Below, piece after piece: positions 36,135 to 45,352 of a stretch of 47,410 nucleotides of DNA. The DNA comes from a virus: the IMG/VR virus record IMGVR_UViG_3300005527_000085, positions 1 through 47,410 of that record. One strand, 5' to 3'. The position numbers and the translations under genes are program-made. Under the pieces are notes generated by a model. The model ran no database searches. It was not told where the DNA came from and was given only the letters and a program-made list of their open reading frames with translations. The first letter of the stretch is position 1, and every line of letters begins with the position of its first letter.

Positions 36135-36347
36135 ATGGCTGAAAAGAAAAAAGATAAAAAGTGGATCCAGGGTGCTGATATCAAGGAAGGCGCTTTTACG
36201 GCCAAGGCCAAATCCCGTGGCATCAGCGCAGCCCAGCTTCAGGAGAATGTACTGTCTAGCCCAGACAAGTATGACGAAAAAACTGTAAAGCAAGCAAACT
36301 TACGTAAAACCTTGGTAGGCTTACACAAGAAAAAGAAAGCTAAATGA
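36135..36347 (+). CDS. hypothetical small lysine-rich protein
   Basis: 70 residues (MAEKKKDKKWIQGADIKEGA, SRGISAAQLQENVLSSPDKY, end KKKKAK). Similar short basic proteins are found beside structural genes. Its TGA overlaps the next ATG. Confidence 0.7.
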   Translation: MAEKKKDKKWIQGADIKEGAFTAKAKSRGISAAQLQENVLSSPDKYDEKTVKQANLRKTLVGLHKKKKAK

Positions 36348-36874
36348 AAATAGAAAGGCCGCGCACTACACCGGGTGATTACATTAAGTTTGGCGGCAAT
36401 AAAGATAAAAAATTAAACTTCAAAGATCAGTACGATCTCAAGGCGGCAGTACAAGAAACGCCTTGGATCACGTCGCGTTTTGGTCCGCAAGATCTAACTA
36501 AACGTGTTGCTAACAGACGGTTAAATCTCAACGAGCTTAACTTCGTTCCAGAAGGTGAGCTTCAAGATGGTTATGAAATGTTTCCAGGGCGAGGACGTTT
36601 CAACATGGAAACGGATTACGACTTCACCATCGGTCGTCCGTCCACTCCAAATTATCCAGAGCAGCAACCTGACTTTGATCCGGAGTGGAATAATTCCTAT
36701 GGACTAAGCCCGGTCATCCCCCCTGGCGAAAAGATTAAAAATCCTTTCCCACGTCAGGACAACATTGATCCAAACGGTTACCTCTCCGCCATGCTGGCAG
36801 AAGGAACCAATACTGATATTCCTAAGTTCCCGGAGCTCATTAATGAGAATCCTCAGGCTTCTCTGTCGATCTGA
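36344..36874 (+). CDS. hypothetical late protein
   Basis: 176 residues, Asn/Pro/Asp-rich, low hydrophobicity (PSTPNYPEQQPDFDPEWNNS). ATGA coupling with the gene before. No family recognised. Confidence 0.7.
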   Translation: MKIERPRTTPGDYIKFGGNKDKKLNFKDQYDLKAAVQETPWITSRFGPQDLTKRVANRRLNLNELNFVPEGELQDGYEMFPGRGRFNMETDYDFTIGRPSTPNYPEQQPDFDPEWNNSYGLSPVIPPGEKIKNPFPRQDNIDPNGYLSAMLAEGTNTDIPKFPELINENPQASLSI

Positions 36875-36885
36875 GCTAAGCAATT

Positions 36886-36894
36886 TAAAATAAA
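36886..36894 (+). promoter_or_regulatory. late-promoter candidate TAAAATAAA
   Basis: Exact 9-mer 18 nt before ATG 36913. Confidence 0.5.
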
Positions 36895-36912
36895 AGAATA
36901 TAGGCAAACAAT

Positions 36913-37491
36913 ATGAATCCCTTTGCACGCCTGCTTGGTTACGCAGCAAAGAATAAAGATGTTGTTGGTAGTGTTGCAGCAGGCAGTGCATTATCCGCAG
37001 GCTTTGGTGCGATGGCCGGTGGTCCTGGCGTCGGACTGGCTTATGGCTTAGGGGACATGGCGGTTGCGTTACCTTTGACCCTTGGGGCACGCAAGCTTCG
37101 GCCACCTAAAGCAACTGGTCGTCGTATTGAAGTATCCCCTGGTAAGTTCGAAGCAGAAATTGCACCGTCCAGGCTGGAATCAGCAGCCAATCTTGGTGGC
37201 TCTTTGATTTCACCTTTACTGACTGAAACTGTTGCAGGCGGTATGCTTGGAGGTTCTCAGCCAACACCAACGCAGATCTCGCAAGAACAGCAGATCATGC
37301 AGCAAATGATGCAACGACAAGCTGTTAATAATCTTGAAGTACCGCAGGCTGTGGCCCCCGGTACGCAATTTCAAGCACAAGGGATTGAGCAAACCTTCCT
37401 TGATGACTATCGCGCTCAAGTTACTAAGATGCTCCCAAATCTCCCCCCTGGTTACATTGATCAATTGATCATGACAGGAGGGGCAGGCTAA
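36913..37491 (+). CDS. internal virion-type protein with glycine-rich hydrophobic segments
   Basis: 192 residues. GSVAAGSALSAGFGAMAGGP and GVGLAYGLGDMAVALPLTLG look membrane-insertable; then QISQEQQIMQQMMQRQAV and a C-terminal helix. Its stop overlaps the next start (TAATG). Candidate for DNA ejection. Confidence 0.7.
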   Translation: MNPFARLLGYAAKNKDVVGSVAAGSALSAGFGAMAGGPGVGLAYGLGDMAVALPLTLGARKLRPPKATGRRIEVSPGKFEAEIAPSRLESAANLGGSLISPLLTETVAGGMLGGSQPTPTQISQEQQIMQQMMQRQAVNNLEVPQAVAPGTQFQAQGIEQTFLDDYRAQVTKMLPNLPPGYIDQLIMTGGAG

Positions 37492-38441
37492 TGAATCCTT
37501 TTCAATTTTTAAAAGAATTTTCTGGTGAATACGTCAGTGGCGTTAAAACTGCCGACCGTGTTCAGCGGGAAATGATCAAAGCAAGAGACGAAATTCTCAG
37601 CCAGGGGAGCCTTGGTTACGGACAGAGTGTCCTGGATCCACGTTTTAAAGAAGATATTAAGAAACAAGGCGTCAGCGTCAGGCAGACTCCTGCGCAAGCT
37701 GCAGGTGCCTATACGTCTCGTGCATTGGTTGATGCAGCTAATGACGGTACACGGACCTACTGGTGGCGTTGGAACCATCCGCTAGCTATCGCGCAACGTG
37801 TCGTAGAAGCTGGTCTTGGCAAAATTGAAAGCCCAACCGCTAAGGCAGTCACTGGACTTGCTATTGCAGTGCCGGCAATTGCAGCCGCTGGTTCCTATGA
37901 CATTACCAATCCAGAAGAGCAGTTCCGCCCTGAGGGCTATGCTCAAACCTATTCACCAAAGGGCGCAGAAGATCGCCGTCAAACAGGTCAACCTGTTCAA
38001 GAGTTATTTGAACGTTTCTTCTTAGGACGTACTGGTGATCCACTTAAGTATGCCACTGCCAAAGAAGAAATTCCAAGCTTAACGCCAGAGCGTTACGGCA
38101 ACTATCTGAATTATCTATACCAAGATAAGGGTCTGCTTGGCCTTGGTGTCGTTAAAGGAACGATGGAGAATCTCCAAGGTTATCCAGAAGCCCGGATGCT
38201 TGGCTTCCCAATCAACCTTCCGATGGCAGGTGGTTTTGCTGTTGGTGCGGCAGGTGCAAAAATCGGTTCTTCTATTCCTGGGACATCACGTCAACGTGCC
38301 ATCCGTGGAATCATTGGGGGTGCAGCGGGTTCTCTCCTTGGCATAACCAGTGGCAATATTGCCAACGAAGTCATTGCTTCTGGAAATAGACCAAAACTAC
38401 CAACAGTTGCAGAATACGAAATGACTACTGATAAAATTTAA
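37491..38441 (+). CDS. virion-type protein with glycine-rich membrane segments
   Basis: 316 residues. N-terminal helix, AVTGLAIAVPAIAAAGSYDI (about 120-140) and a C-terminal MAGGFAVGAAGAKIG, RGIIGGAAGSLLGITSGNIA. Middle part with EEIPSLTPERYGNYLNYLYQ. Coupled with the gene before. Candidate internal protein. Confidence 0.7.
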   Translation: MNPFQFLKEFSGEYVSGVKTADRVQREMIKARDEILSQGSLGYGQSVLDPRFKEDIKKQGVSVRQTPAQAAGAYTSRALVDAANDGTRTYWWRWNHPLAIAQRVVEAGLGKIESPTAKAVTGLAIAVPAIAAAGSYDITNPEEQFRPEGYAQTYSPKGAEDRRQTGQPVQELFERFFLGRTGDPLKYATAKEEIPSLTPERYGNYLNYLYQDKGLLGLGVVKGTMENLQGYPEARMLGFPINLPMAGGFAVGAAGAKIGSSIPGTSRQRAIRGIIGGAAGSLLGITSGNIANEVIASGNRPKLPTVAEYEMTTDKI

Positions 38442-38476
38442 GATATAAGAAATATAAGCAAACGGCGGTCGATTCA

Positions 38477-39373
38477 ATGTTAGTTGATCAATACGGCAGG
38501 CCCATTGTCACTCCAGTAGCAAGCGGGGCAGCTCCAGCCCAGTCTTCTGGTCGCCGTGAACAGGCACAACAGTTCTTGAACGAACAAGCTGCACGTCTTC
38601 AAGCCGGTCTTGGCGGGACCATTGAGTCTGTACAAGAAAAAGCTAAAGGCGCTGGGGAATATATTCGTAACAAACCGATGCGCGCTGGCCTGCGTGGCGG
38701 TTTAGCCGGCGGTGCTTTGATGGCTATCCCTTCCTTGATGGAAGGCCGTCCTGCTGAAGCCGCTGGTGGCCTTGTAGGTTCTGCCGCAGGTGGTGCAGCT
38801 GGAGCCGCTCTTGGTACCGCACTTCTTCCAGGTGTTGGCACTGTGATTGGCGGCCTTGCTGGCTCTGCTCTTGGTGGCATCCTGGGTGGTGGCGCAGCAG
38901 AAGCAGCAGTCTCTGCTTACACCGGTAAACCACCCACCGGCAAGACGGGGACCGAAGTTGCTCAACCACCTCGTTTCATTGATACCCCCCTGGGACGCAT
39001 CAACCTTAATGATGCCGCAGCCCAAGAAGATTTCACGAACCGTAATCAAAAGCGTCAGCTTGATTATTACGGCACCATGATGGGCATGACCACCTCCAAT
39101 CTGAAGGACCTGACGCAGTTCCAGAATGAGCAAGAGGTGACAATGGCAAAGTCAATGCTTCCTATCACCACGAAACTTGCAAACGATCAGTTAACCCGTG
39201 CACAAGCAATGGTTAACACTCAGAACAATGCTTATATCCAACAGATGATGGTTGGCGCACAAGCCAATCTTGCTCTTGGCGCTCAACGCGAGCGTGGTGC
39301 AACAATGCGTCAGGCTCTGGCCACGAATCCCTACGTGGTTGCACTTGGTGCTCCAAACATTTCTATTAGCTGA
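38477..39373 (+). CDS. virion-type protein with glycine zipper
   Basis: 298 residues. Residues about 95-145 form a long glycine zipper (GGLVGSAAGGAAGAALGTAL, GGLAGSALGGILGGGAAEAA), typical of pore-forming or membrane-penetrating segments. The second half is Gln/Met-rich (MAKSMLPITTKLANDQLTRA). Likely an ejection/pore protein. Confidence 0.7.
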   Translation: MLVDQYGRPIVTPVASGAAPAQSSGRREQAQQFLNEQAARLQAGLGGTIESVQEKAKGAGEYIRNKPMRAGLRGGLAGGALMAIPSLMEGRPAEAAGGLVGSAAGGAAGAALGTALLPGVGTVIGGLAGSALGGILGGGAAEAAVSAYTGKPPTGKTGTEVAQPPRFIDTPLGRINLNDAAAQEDFTNRNQKRQLDYYGTMMGMTTSNLKDLTQFQNEQEVTMAKSMLPITTKLANDQLTRAQAMVNTQNNAYIQQMMVGAQANLALGAQRERGATMRQALATNPYVVALGAPNISIS

Positions 39374-39384
39374 GGTATAGATTC

Positions 39385-39840
39385 ATGGCAGACCCCTCTA
39401 TGTTTGGAAGCTTTGTTTCTGCTTCGTCTGGCATGGGTAGTGCCATGACTCCGCAAGCAGGTGCGTACGATCCTTGGGAGCAGGATATCTTAAAGAAGAT
39501 GAGTCCAGATATTGCTGGTGCTCTTCTTTTAAACCGTAAACGGGAAGATATTTACAACGATCCTTCACGTTTCGGTGAATTACTCAAGGTAATGAAGGAG
39601 TTCCGCGCAGAGGAAGCTGCTGGTGCCGCCAAGATTCAGGCTGAACGTGACAAGCGTTCATTCCAGTACAACCTGATGGCAAGCATTCCGCAAACCATTA
39701 CTCAAATTGGAAGCAGCTTGGCGCAAATGCGCTACAACGCCCCACGTCTCCAGATCCTGGCAGGCATTCCAGATCAGATTCGTTCTGCCTACGGTTCGAT
39801 GCCAGCCATTGATATTCCTCGTGGCCGGACCTTTAGCTAA
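39385..39840 (+). CDS. hypothetical late protein
   Basis: 151 residues: GSFVSASSGMGSAMTPQAGA, then helices KVMKEFRAEEAAGAAKIQAE. Reads like a small internal virion protein. Not recognised. Confidence 0.65.
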   Translation: MADPSMFGSFVSASSGMGSAMTPQAGAYDPWEQDILKKMSPDIAGALLLNRKREDIYNDPSRFGELLKVMKEFRAEEAAGAAKIQAERDKRSFQYNLMASIPQTITQIGSSLAQMRYNAPRLQILAGIPDQIRSAYGSMPAIDIPRGRTFS

Positions 39841-39860
39841 CACTGGCATATAATTAAGTC

Positions 39861-40376
39861 ATGGCTGGATTCGGCACACCACTAAGCAGTATTCCAAATA
39901 CTAGCTATTCAAATGTTTCTTCTCCAGTTTCATCAACTGGTTTTACCGGCTCAGCAGTATCGTCAGCTAAACCTACAGGTATGGATCCCGTTACAATTGG
40001 CTTAAGTGTTGCAAGTATCGGAGCAGGTATCTTTGGTGCTTCCAAACAAGAACAAGCTGCACGAGAACAAGCTCAAGCAGTAGAAGATGCTGCAAAAACA
40101 GCTGCTGCGGCTACTGAGAAAGCTGCTCAAACAGGTGCCGTTGCTTCTTTGCGGGGCAAGCAAGCAGGCTTTGGTTATGACTATCTGACTTCTCGTTATG
40201 AAGGAGGAGCAGGTGGCGCACTTGCCCGTGTAAATGCTGCACGAGATCTTGTTCAAAAAGCAAATATCGAAGCAAATAATCCGGCATTTAATACGTTGCG
40301 TTCTGTTGAGCGTTACGAAGATCGTCTTCGCAATGCAATGCCTGGATTCATGCCTCCTTCCGCTTTGTTTGCGTGA
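39861..40376 (+). CDS. internal virion-type protein
   Basis: 171 residues: Ser/Thr-rich start, hydrophobic IGLSVASIGAGIFGASKQEQ (about 46-65), long helix with AREQAQAVEDAAKTAAAATE. This order (short hydrophobic hairpin, then Ala/Gln coiled coil) is the layout of podovirus internal core proteins such as T7 gp14. Analogy, not proven homology. Confidence 0.65.
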   Translation: MAGFGTPLSSIPNTSYSNVSSPVSSTGFTGSAVSSAKPTGMDPVTIGLSVASIGAGIFGASKQEQAAREQAQAVEDAAKTAAAATEKAAQTGAVASLRGKQAGFGYDYLTSRYEGGAGGALARVNAARDLVQKANIEANNPAFNTLRSVERYEDRLRNAMPGFMPPSALFA

Positions 40377-40378
40377 TA

Positions 40379-40387
40379 TAAAATAAA
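40379..40387 (+). promoter_or_regulatory. late-promoter candidate TAAAATAAA
   Basis: Exact 9-mer 19 nt before ATG 40407. Confidence 0.5.
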
Positions 40388-40406
40388 TACAAGTCGATGA
40401 AGCGCT

Positions 40407-41144
40407 ATGCCAGCCAATAACTATTTTGATTATGCTACCAAGCGCACCGGTACCGATACCACAGAGGTTTCGGATCGCCTTGGGGCAATTGAAGAAAAGT
40501 TAGGCATTGCACCTGTCACTGCGCTCGGCAGCTTCTTTGGTGGTGGCCAACCAAAACCCACTGAAAAGAAAGATCGAACAGGATATAAAGCAGCCATTAA
40601 AGACATTAAGAAAATTGGTGCTCTTCCTGTTAAAGAAATTCAAGAAACAGAAAAAGTAACCAGAGAGTCTGCTGCTGATTACGCTCAGTTTCTTGCCGGT
40701 CAAATTGGACGTGGAGAGCGTAGCGCAATTGAAGCTTCTGATTTATATGCAGACTTTGGCCTGGCCTACAACATTCCCGATGCATTTAAGACTGCTGAGC
40801 AACTTGGAAGCCTAAAAGCAGGTCTTGCCCCTGAAGGTACTGTAGAAAAATATCGCCCATTCCAGGAGTTTGCAGCCCGTTCTTTGGGTATTGGTTTATC
40901 AGAAGAAGACATCAAGTCTACGGAAGCAGCAGCGCGTGCTCTGGGTAAGACATCGCCAGAGGCCTTTTCTCAATTCCTGGGGCAGAAGATGCTGTCTTCT
41001 CCGGAATATATCCGCAAGAACCCCCTGGCATTTGCAGCTAACCTGCCTGGTGGTGGAAAGTACGGTGTAGGCTACCAAACCCCTGGAGGTACATTTACCG
41101 GTACTTACCGCTTTAAACCTGGCTCAACCGTAAATTACAGTTGA
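40407..41144 (+). CDS. hypothetical late protein
   Basis: 245 residues, soluble, helical. Contains ESAADYAQFLAGQIGRGERS and an end rich in Gly/Tyr (GVGYQTPGGTFTGTYRFKPG). The GYQTPGG piece recurs as GLGYQTPTF in 45853-46485. Not recognised. Confidence 0.65.
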   Translation: MPANNYFDYATKRTGTDTTEVSDRLGAIEEKLGIAPVTALGSFFGGGQPKPTEKKDRTGYKAAIKDIKKIGALPVKEIQETEKVTRESAADYAQFLAGQIGRGERSAIEASDLYADFGLAYNIPDAFKTAEQLGSLKAGLAPEGTVEKYRPFQEFAARSLGIGLSEEDIKSTEAAARALGKTSPEAFSQFLGQKMLSSPEYIRKNPLAFAANLPGGGKYGVGYQTPGGTFTGTYRFKPGSTVNYS

Positions 41145-41182
41145 TTGTATCTTTTATACTATAGATAACGGATAGATATTAA

Positions 41183-41926
41183 ATGGCAGACGCTCTTGAG
41201 TCTTTAATTGAACAGGCTCGTCGCAAAGGTGTACAGTTAAGTGGTGCGCCAAGGAAAGAACTAACAAAGGCAATTCAACAATCCGGCAAAAAAGGCAAAG
41301 GGAAGACTATTACCGCTGCCGAAGTGCGCGGTGGTCAAAAAGTTTATGAAAAATCAGGTGGCACTGATTATCTTTCTACCGTTGGCCGTACTTATGCTGC
41401 CAATCAATTAGCAAAAGATCTCCGCAAGAAGTTTGAAAAACAAGGGTATACCCAGCAGGATGGGTATTACACTAAAGCGGGGAATATTACGCAAGATGTT
41501 TTAAGTAAAGCGACGGGTGCAGGTTTTGGCGAGAAAGATATTCGTTCATATCTTGCCGGCAAATTTGCTCAAGGTGAACTAGACGAACAAGTATCTAAGT
41601 TTATGGGCCAAGGCAATTATCAGCTTGACCCAACAACCGGCCGCTGGTCTGCAAAGCCAGAAATCACAGTGACAGGTACTGACACTTCTTCCGCGATCAC
41701 TACGGTCCCCCCTGGAACTGTTAGCGGTATTTATGCGGGCATCAACCCAGATGACGCGCCAGGCTCAACCATTGCAGAAATGGAGTATATGGCTCAAATT
41801 GATCCTTATAAAATTCAAGCTAAATCGGCAGAGCGCCGTGCACGCATGGAGCAAGCAACCGACTTGACCAAATCACGCATGCAACAAGCTAATTATCTGT
41901 ACAACTTGATTCCTTCTGCTTTCTAA
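41183..41926 (+). CDS. hypothetical late protein
   Basis: 247 residues. Basic N-terminal helix (IEQARRKGVQLSGAPRKELT), central helical part, C-terminal helix with KSAERRARMEQATDLTKSRM. Upstream A/T island with TTTATACTATAGATAAC. Not recognised. Confidence 0.65.
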   Translation: MADALESLIEQARRKGVQLSGAPRKELTKAIQQSGKKGKGKTITAAEVRGGQKVYEKSGGTDYLSTVGRTYAANQLAKDLRKKFEKQGYTQQDGYYTKAGNITQDVLSKATGAGFGEKDIRSYLAGKFAQGELDEQVSKFMGQGNYQLDPTTGRWSAKPEITVTGTDTSSAITTVPPGTVSGIYAGINPDDAPGSTIAEMEYMAQIDPYKIQAKSAERRARMEQATDLTKSRMQQANYLYNLIPSAF

Positions 41927-41958
41927 AGCTGCTGATATAATTAATTTTAGTTAATACG

Positions 41959-42105
41959 ATGGACTTTAATTCTTCTGCTACTCAGGAATCTTCTCAAGAT
42001 TCTCCTTTTGATGTGCAAGGTTTCAAGAACTTGCTTGACACCTTAAAAAGATCAAAAGAGCAGCAAGAAACTAAAGCAAAACCTGTATACAACCCAGAGG
42101 AATAA
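41959..42105 (+). CDS. hypothetical 48-residue protein
   Basis: ATG 41959 to TAA 42105: MDFNSSATQESSQDSPFDVQ, GFKNLLDTLKRSKEQQETKA. Fills the gap exactly and ends 2 nt before the next start. Not recognised. Confidence 0.6.
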   Translation: MDFNSSATQESSQDSPFDVQGFKNLLDTLKRSKEQQETKAKPVYNPEE

Positions 42106-42107
42106 AT

Positions 42108-43049
42108 ATGGCAAAAGGTGGCGGCGGCAACAAAGGTGGCGGCGGTGGCGGTGCTCCTTCCGGAGGAGGGGGTGGAGGTGGTGGTGGCGGAGCACGGTCT
42201 GCCCCTGCACCAGCGCCCGCACCTGCTCCCGCTCCAAGGCCTGCACCTCCCCCGGCACCAACTCCCCGCGCTGTAGAGCCATCTCCTGCCCAGAAAAAAG
42301 ACACTGGGGGTGGAGGCAAAAAAGATGACAAGAAAGATGATAAACCTAAGGGACAAAAAGCTGTCGAGGTCGCAAAGACGTATCAGGCGGCTATGCCAAC
42401 GCCTACGCCCGTAGCACAACAAAAAACAGGTACGCCAGCAAAGCAAACTGATAAGAAACAAGATCGTGTTCAGACCTTGACTGAAAAAGCCAAGGGTATG
42501 ATCGCGGGCGCGACTAGTGAAGGCATTGCAGATCCAGGTAAATTTAAAGACATTCTTGGCAAGTTAAAAGATCTTGGCAAAGGTGGACGTGTTGAAAGTC
42601 TTCAAGAGCAAAAGAAAACTGCAGTAACAGCAGCACGTGATGCAGCAGCTCAACAACCTCCTCCAGGAGGCAATCCTCCACCAGGAGAAAACCCTCCTCC
42701 AGGAGGCAATCCTCCTGGTGGCTACACCCAAGAAGAACTAGATAAACTCCTGGAAGAGCTAAAATCCAGTTATGGAGAAGAAATTGGTGGCCTTAAAACA
42801 CAACTTGGTGATTTGACTACACAATTAAGTCAACGTCAAGAACCTGAAGCGGTTACCACTCCAACACAAGAGCCTGTGGCTGCCGGTCCAAGTGAATTTG
42901 ATAATTGGCTTCAATCTTTCTCTGAAGTAAAAGACACCGGGGCATTTGACCCTGATCTCTTTAGAAACCTCTTGGGCGAGTTAGAATCTTCCAAGTACCG
43001 CCAAAAGCAGTGGAATGAGCGTACAGCAAAAGCGGCATACACCTACTAA
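42108..43049 (+). CDS. low-complexity Gly/Pro/Ala-rich late protein
   Basis: 313 residues. Opens with a near-pure glycine run (about residues 4-28), then an Ala-Pro repeat (about 30-52), a Lys/Asp patch and, at about 185-207, three to four PPPGG(N/E) repeats. The C-terminal 100 residues are normal and helical (YTQEELDKLLEELKSSYGEE, GPSEFDNWLQSFSEVK). Likely a disordered linker to a binding domain. The coding repeats may expand or shrink. Confidence 0.65.
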   Translation: MAKGGGGNKGGGGGGAPSGGGGGGGGGGARSAPAPAPAPAPAPRPAPPPAPTPRAVEPSPAQKKDTGGGGKKDDKKDDKPKGQKAVEVAKTYQAAMPTPTPVAQQKTGTPAKQTDKKQDRVQTLTEKAKGMIAGATSEGIADPGKFKDILGKLKDLGKGGRVESLQEQKKTAVTAARDAAAQQPPPGGNPPPGENPPPGGNPPGGYTQEELDKLLEELKSSYGEEIGGLKTQLGDLTTQLSQRQEPEAVTTPTQEPVAAGPSEFDNWLQSFSEVKDTGAFDPDLFRNLLGELESSKYRQKQWNERTAKAAYTY

Positions 43050-43569
43050 AAAAACTGACGGCGTTAACTCGCTTGATACGAACGCTTTTGAAGAGTGGTT
43101 TCTTGAGCAGTCTTCTGCTGTTCAAGAATCTTTTCATGCCTTCTCCTGTGAGAACTATTCATTCATTGAATGTTTTCTCTATGCTCGTTTCCTTGGCTAT
43201 GTAGGCAATATTATTTCGTGCGAAGCATGGATTAAGAATCAGTATCCAAAGCCTGATCATAGGAAAATGCTTCTTATGGAAATTGAAGAAATGCGGGAGG
43301 ATATCCGCAAGCTTCGAGATGATATTGAAAACTGTGTTGTTAAACGCGATGCAGGTGTTGCCCGTATTGCCGCAATGGAAAAAGAATTGCGCGGCACAAT
43401 CAATCAAGTTGAACAGTACACTTCAGTCAAAGATCGCAAAGGCTTGTTGATGGCTGGAGCTGATCGCGCCATTCGCGAGTTAATGTTTATCTTTAAAGAT
43501 GACCCTGTGGAATCTCCTTTGCATGAAGCAAGCATGAGCGTTTGGGCTCGCATGCAACTAGAAGAATAA
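43015..43569 (+). CDS. probable terminase small subunit-like protein
   Basis: 184 residues. Starts inside the previous gene (35-nt overlap). Contains FSCENYSFIECFLYARFLGY, VGNIISCEAWIKNQYPKPDH and a long coiled coil (MREDIRKLRDDIENCVVKRD). Position directly before the terminase block and a DNA-binding-like helix region favour a small terminase, but I see no proof. Confidence 0.5.
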   Translation: MSVQQKRHTPTKKTDGVNSLDTNAFEEWFLEQSSAVQESFHAFSCENYSFIECFLYARFLGYVGNIISCEAWIKNQYPKPDHRKMLLMEIEEMREDIRKLRDDIENCVVKRDAGVARIAAMEKELRGTINQVEQYTSVKDRKGLLMAGADRAIRELMFIFKDDPVESPLHEASMSVWARMQLEE

Positions 43570-43577
43570 ACGGACAT

Positions 43578-43586
43578 TAAAATAAA
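43578..43586 (+). promoter_or_regulatory. late-promoter candidate TAAAATAAA
   Basis: Exact 9-mer 14 nt before ATG 43601. Confidence 0.5.
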
Positions 43587-43600
43587 GAAAAACATTTGTT

Positions 43601-43762
43601 ATGGCCAAAGGAAAAATGCCGCCTCAACTTCTTGAACACTTCAAGAAAAAAGAAGCAAAAAATGAGGACGGCACAGAGATGAACGACAAAGAAAAACGTC
43701 GCGCTGCTCTTGATAAAGCACGTAAGTATCAAAACAAGAAACGTAAAGAACAAGAAGATTGA
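43601..43762 (+). CDS. hypothetical 53-residue basic protein
   Basis: MAKGKMPPQLLEHFKKKEAK, then KEKRRAALDKARKYQNKKRK. Very basic, helical. Ends 32 nt before the large terminase. Such small basic proteins near terminase may bind DNA; not proven. Confidence 0.65.
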   Translation: MAKGKMPPQLLEHFKKKEAKNEDGTEMNDKEKRRAALDKARKYQNKKRKEQED

Positions 43763-43794
43763 GTTAGTATTCAGTAACTGATTGAATATTATCC

Positions 43795-45321
43795 GTGCCT
43801 TCTTATCTTCATCTGGCTTATCGAAGGAACGCACGTGCTGCTTCCAAAAACTACGCGATCAAGCCACATAAAGATATTGATTCCCTTAAAAAGGCACGGG
43901 AAGATTTTGGTTTCTTTTGTGAGTACGTAGCTGATAAGCCTCCTGCTCAACACCATAAAGACTGGCATCGTCACTTTGTAACAGAAGAGGACAGTAGCTG
44001 CCTGCTTCGGATTGCTGGACCCAACGTTGATCTACTTGCCCCACGGGGTTCAGCCAAAAGTACAGTCCTTGGCTTGTTGACAGCTTGGGCTATTGGAATC
44101 CACACGCAAGCCAAGCGTCCGCTTCAAATCCTGTATTTGTCCTATACGGTTGATATTGCTCGCTCTAAGTCGGCAACCATTAAAAGAATCATTGAAAGCA
44201 AACGATATCAAGAAGTATTCCCTGAGGTACGTCTGCTCAAGAATGTCACCAGTAATGAGTACTGGTCCATTGATCACAAGTTTGCTGGTATTGACGTAAC
44301 AGGTGACGAACAATTTACGCTTTGCGCCGCAGGTCTTAAGGGTTCGGTGACCTCCAAGCGTTCTCACCTCGTCATGATTGATGACGCTATTAAATCAGCT
44401 GCGGATATTTCTAACCCTGACATCCGAAAGATGATGCAGGACAACTGGAATGCTGTGATTGCACCAACCATGTTTGAGGGTGCAAGGGCGATCTGCCTTG
44501 GCACTCGCTTCCGACATGACGATATTCATGCCACTACATTCAACGAACAAAACAACTGGACGCAAATTGTTCTTTCCGCCATTGGCAATGATCCCAAGAC
44601 TGGGGATGAAATTTCCTATTGGCCAGAGATGTGGTCATTGGACTACCTAAAGGAAAAGAAAAGGCAAGCACCAATTGCTTTTTCATTCCAGTACATGAAT
44701 CAAATCATCAGACAGAACGAGCTATCGCTTGCGCCTGAGCTGATTGTTAAAGCTGAGATCTCTACAGAGTTTGACACCTTGGGAGTTGGGGTTGATCTTT
44801 CTGCTGGTACAAAGGAAAAGAACGATTACACCGTCATGGTTCTTGGTGGTCGCATTGGAGATCGCATTCACATCATTGATTATCGGCGCCTGCGCGTCAT
44901 GGGCAACCTTGAGAAACTGGACGCCCTCAAAGAACTTCTCAATGACTGGTCAATTCTTGGCAAGGATGCAAACGATAATTACTTCCCTACCTATTCAACG
45001 TGTGACATTTGGAGTGAAGCTGTCCAGTACCAGGCATCCCTGGAGGCCGACTTCAAACGTGTTTGTTTAAATCAAGAGAGCCTTTACAACTTAATCTGGC
45101 ATCCAGTCAAAGGATTCCGTGCCGATAAACTTGCTCGCTTTCGTGGAATCATGGGCATGTTTGAAGACCGCAAGATTATCTTTAACCGCTACAGGAATTT
45201 CACTACTATGTTTGAAGAACTGACTAATTTTGGCGTTAGCAGTCACGATGACACGGTCGACGCACTTGTGTGGTTAGTCACTGGGTTGGCAAGGAAAGGA
45301 CAGCTTCAGCTTGATTACTGA
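43795..45321 (+). CDS. terminase large subunit
   Basis: 508 residues from GTG 43795. The packaging ATPase has Walker A APRGSAKST (82-90) and Walker B HLVMIDD (191-197). The RNase H-like nuclease follows with GVGVDLSAG (Asp334) and HDDTVDALVW (Asp485/486, Asp489). It cuts the concatemer and drives DNA into the prohead. Length is typical. Confidence 0.92.
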   Translation: MPSYLHLAYRRNARAASKNYAIKPHKDIDSLKKAREDFGFFCEYVADKPPAQHHKDWHRHFVTEEDSSCLLRIAGPNVDLLAPRGSAKSTVLGLLTAWAIGIHTQAKRPLQILYLSYTVDIARSKSATIKRIIESKRYQEVFPEVRLLKNVTSNEYWSIDHKFAGIDVTGDEQFTLCAAGLKGSVTSKRSHLVMIDDAIKSAADISNPDIRKMMQDNWNAVIAPTMFEGARAICLGTRFRHDDIHATTFNEQNNWTQIVLSAIGNDPKTGDEISYWPEMWSLDYLKEKKRQAPIAFSFQYMNQIIRQNELSLAPELIVKAEISTEFDTLGVGVDLSAGTKEKNDYTVMVLGGRIGDRIHIIDYRRLRVMGNLEKLDALKELLNDWSILGKDANDNYFPTYSTCDIWSEAVQYQASLEADFKRVCLNQESLYNLIWHPVKGFRADKLARFRGIMGMFEDRKIIFNRYRNFTTMFEELTNFGVSSHDDTVDALVWLVTGLARKGQLQLDY

Positions 45322-45352
45322 ACTTAGAATTAGAAAAAATACATTTTAGGTC

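Noticed and set aside
42052-42461. Minus-strand frames opposite the Gly/Pro-rich gene
   Set aside because: Pure consequence of the low-complexity codons on the other strand.
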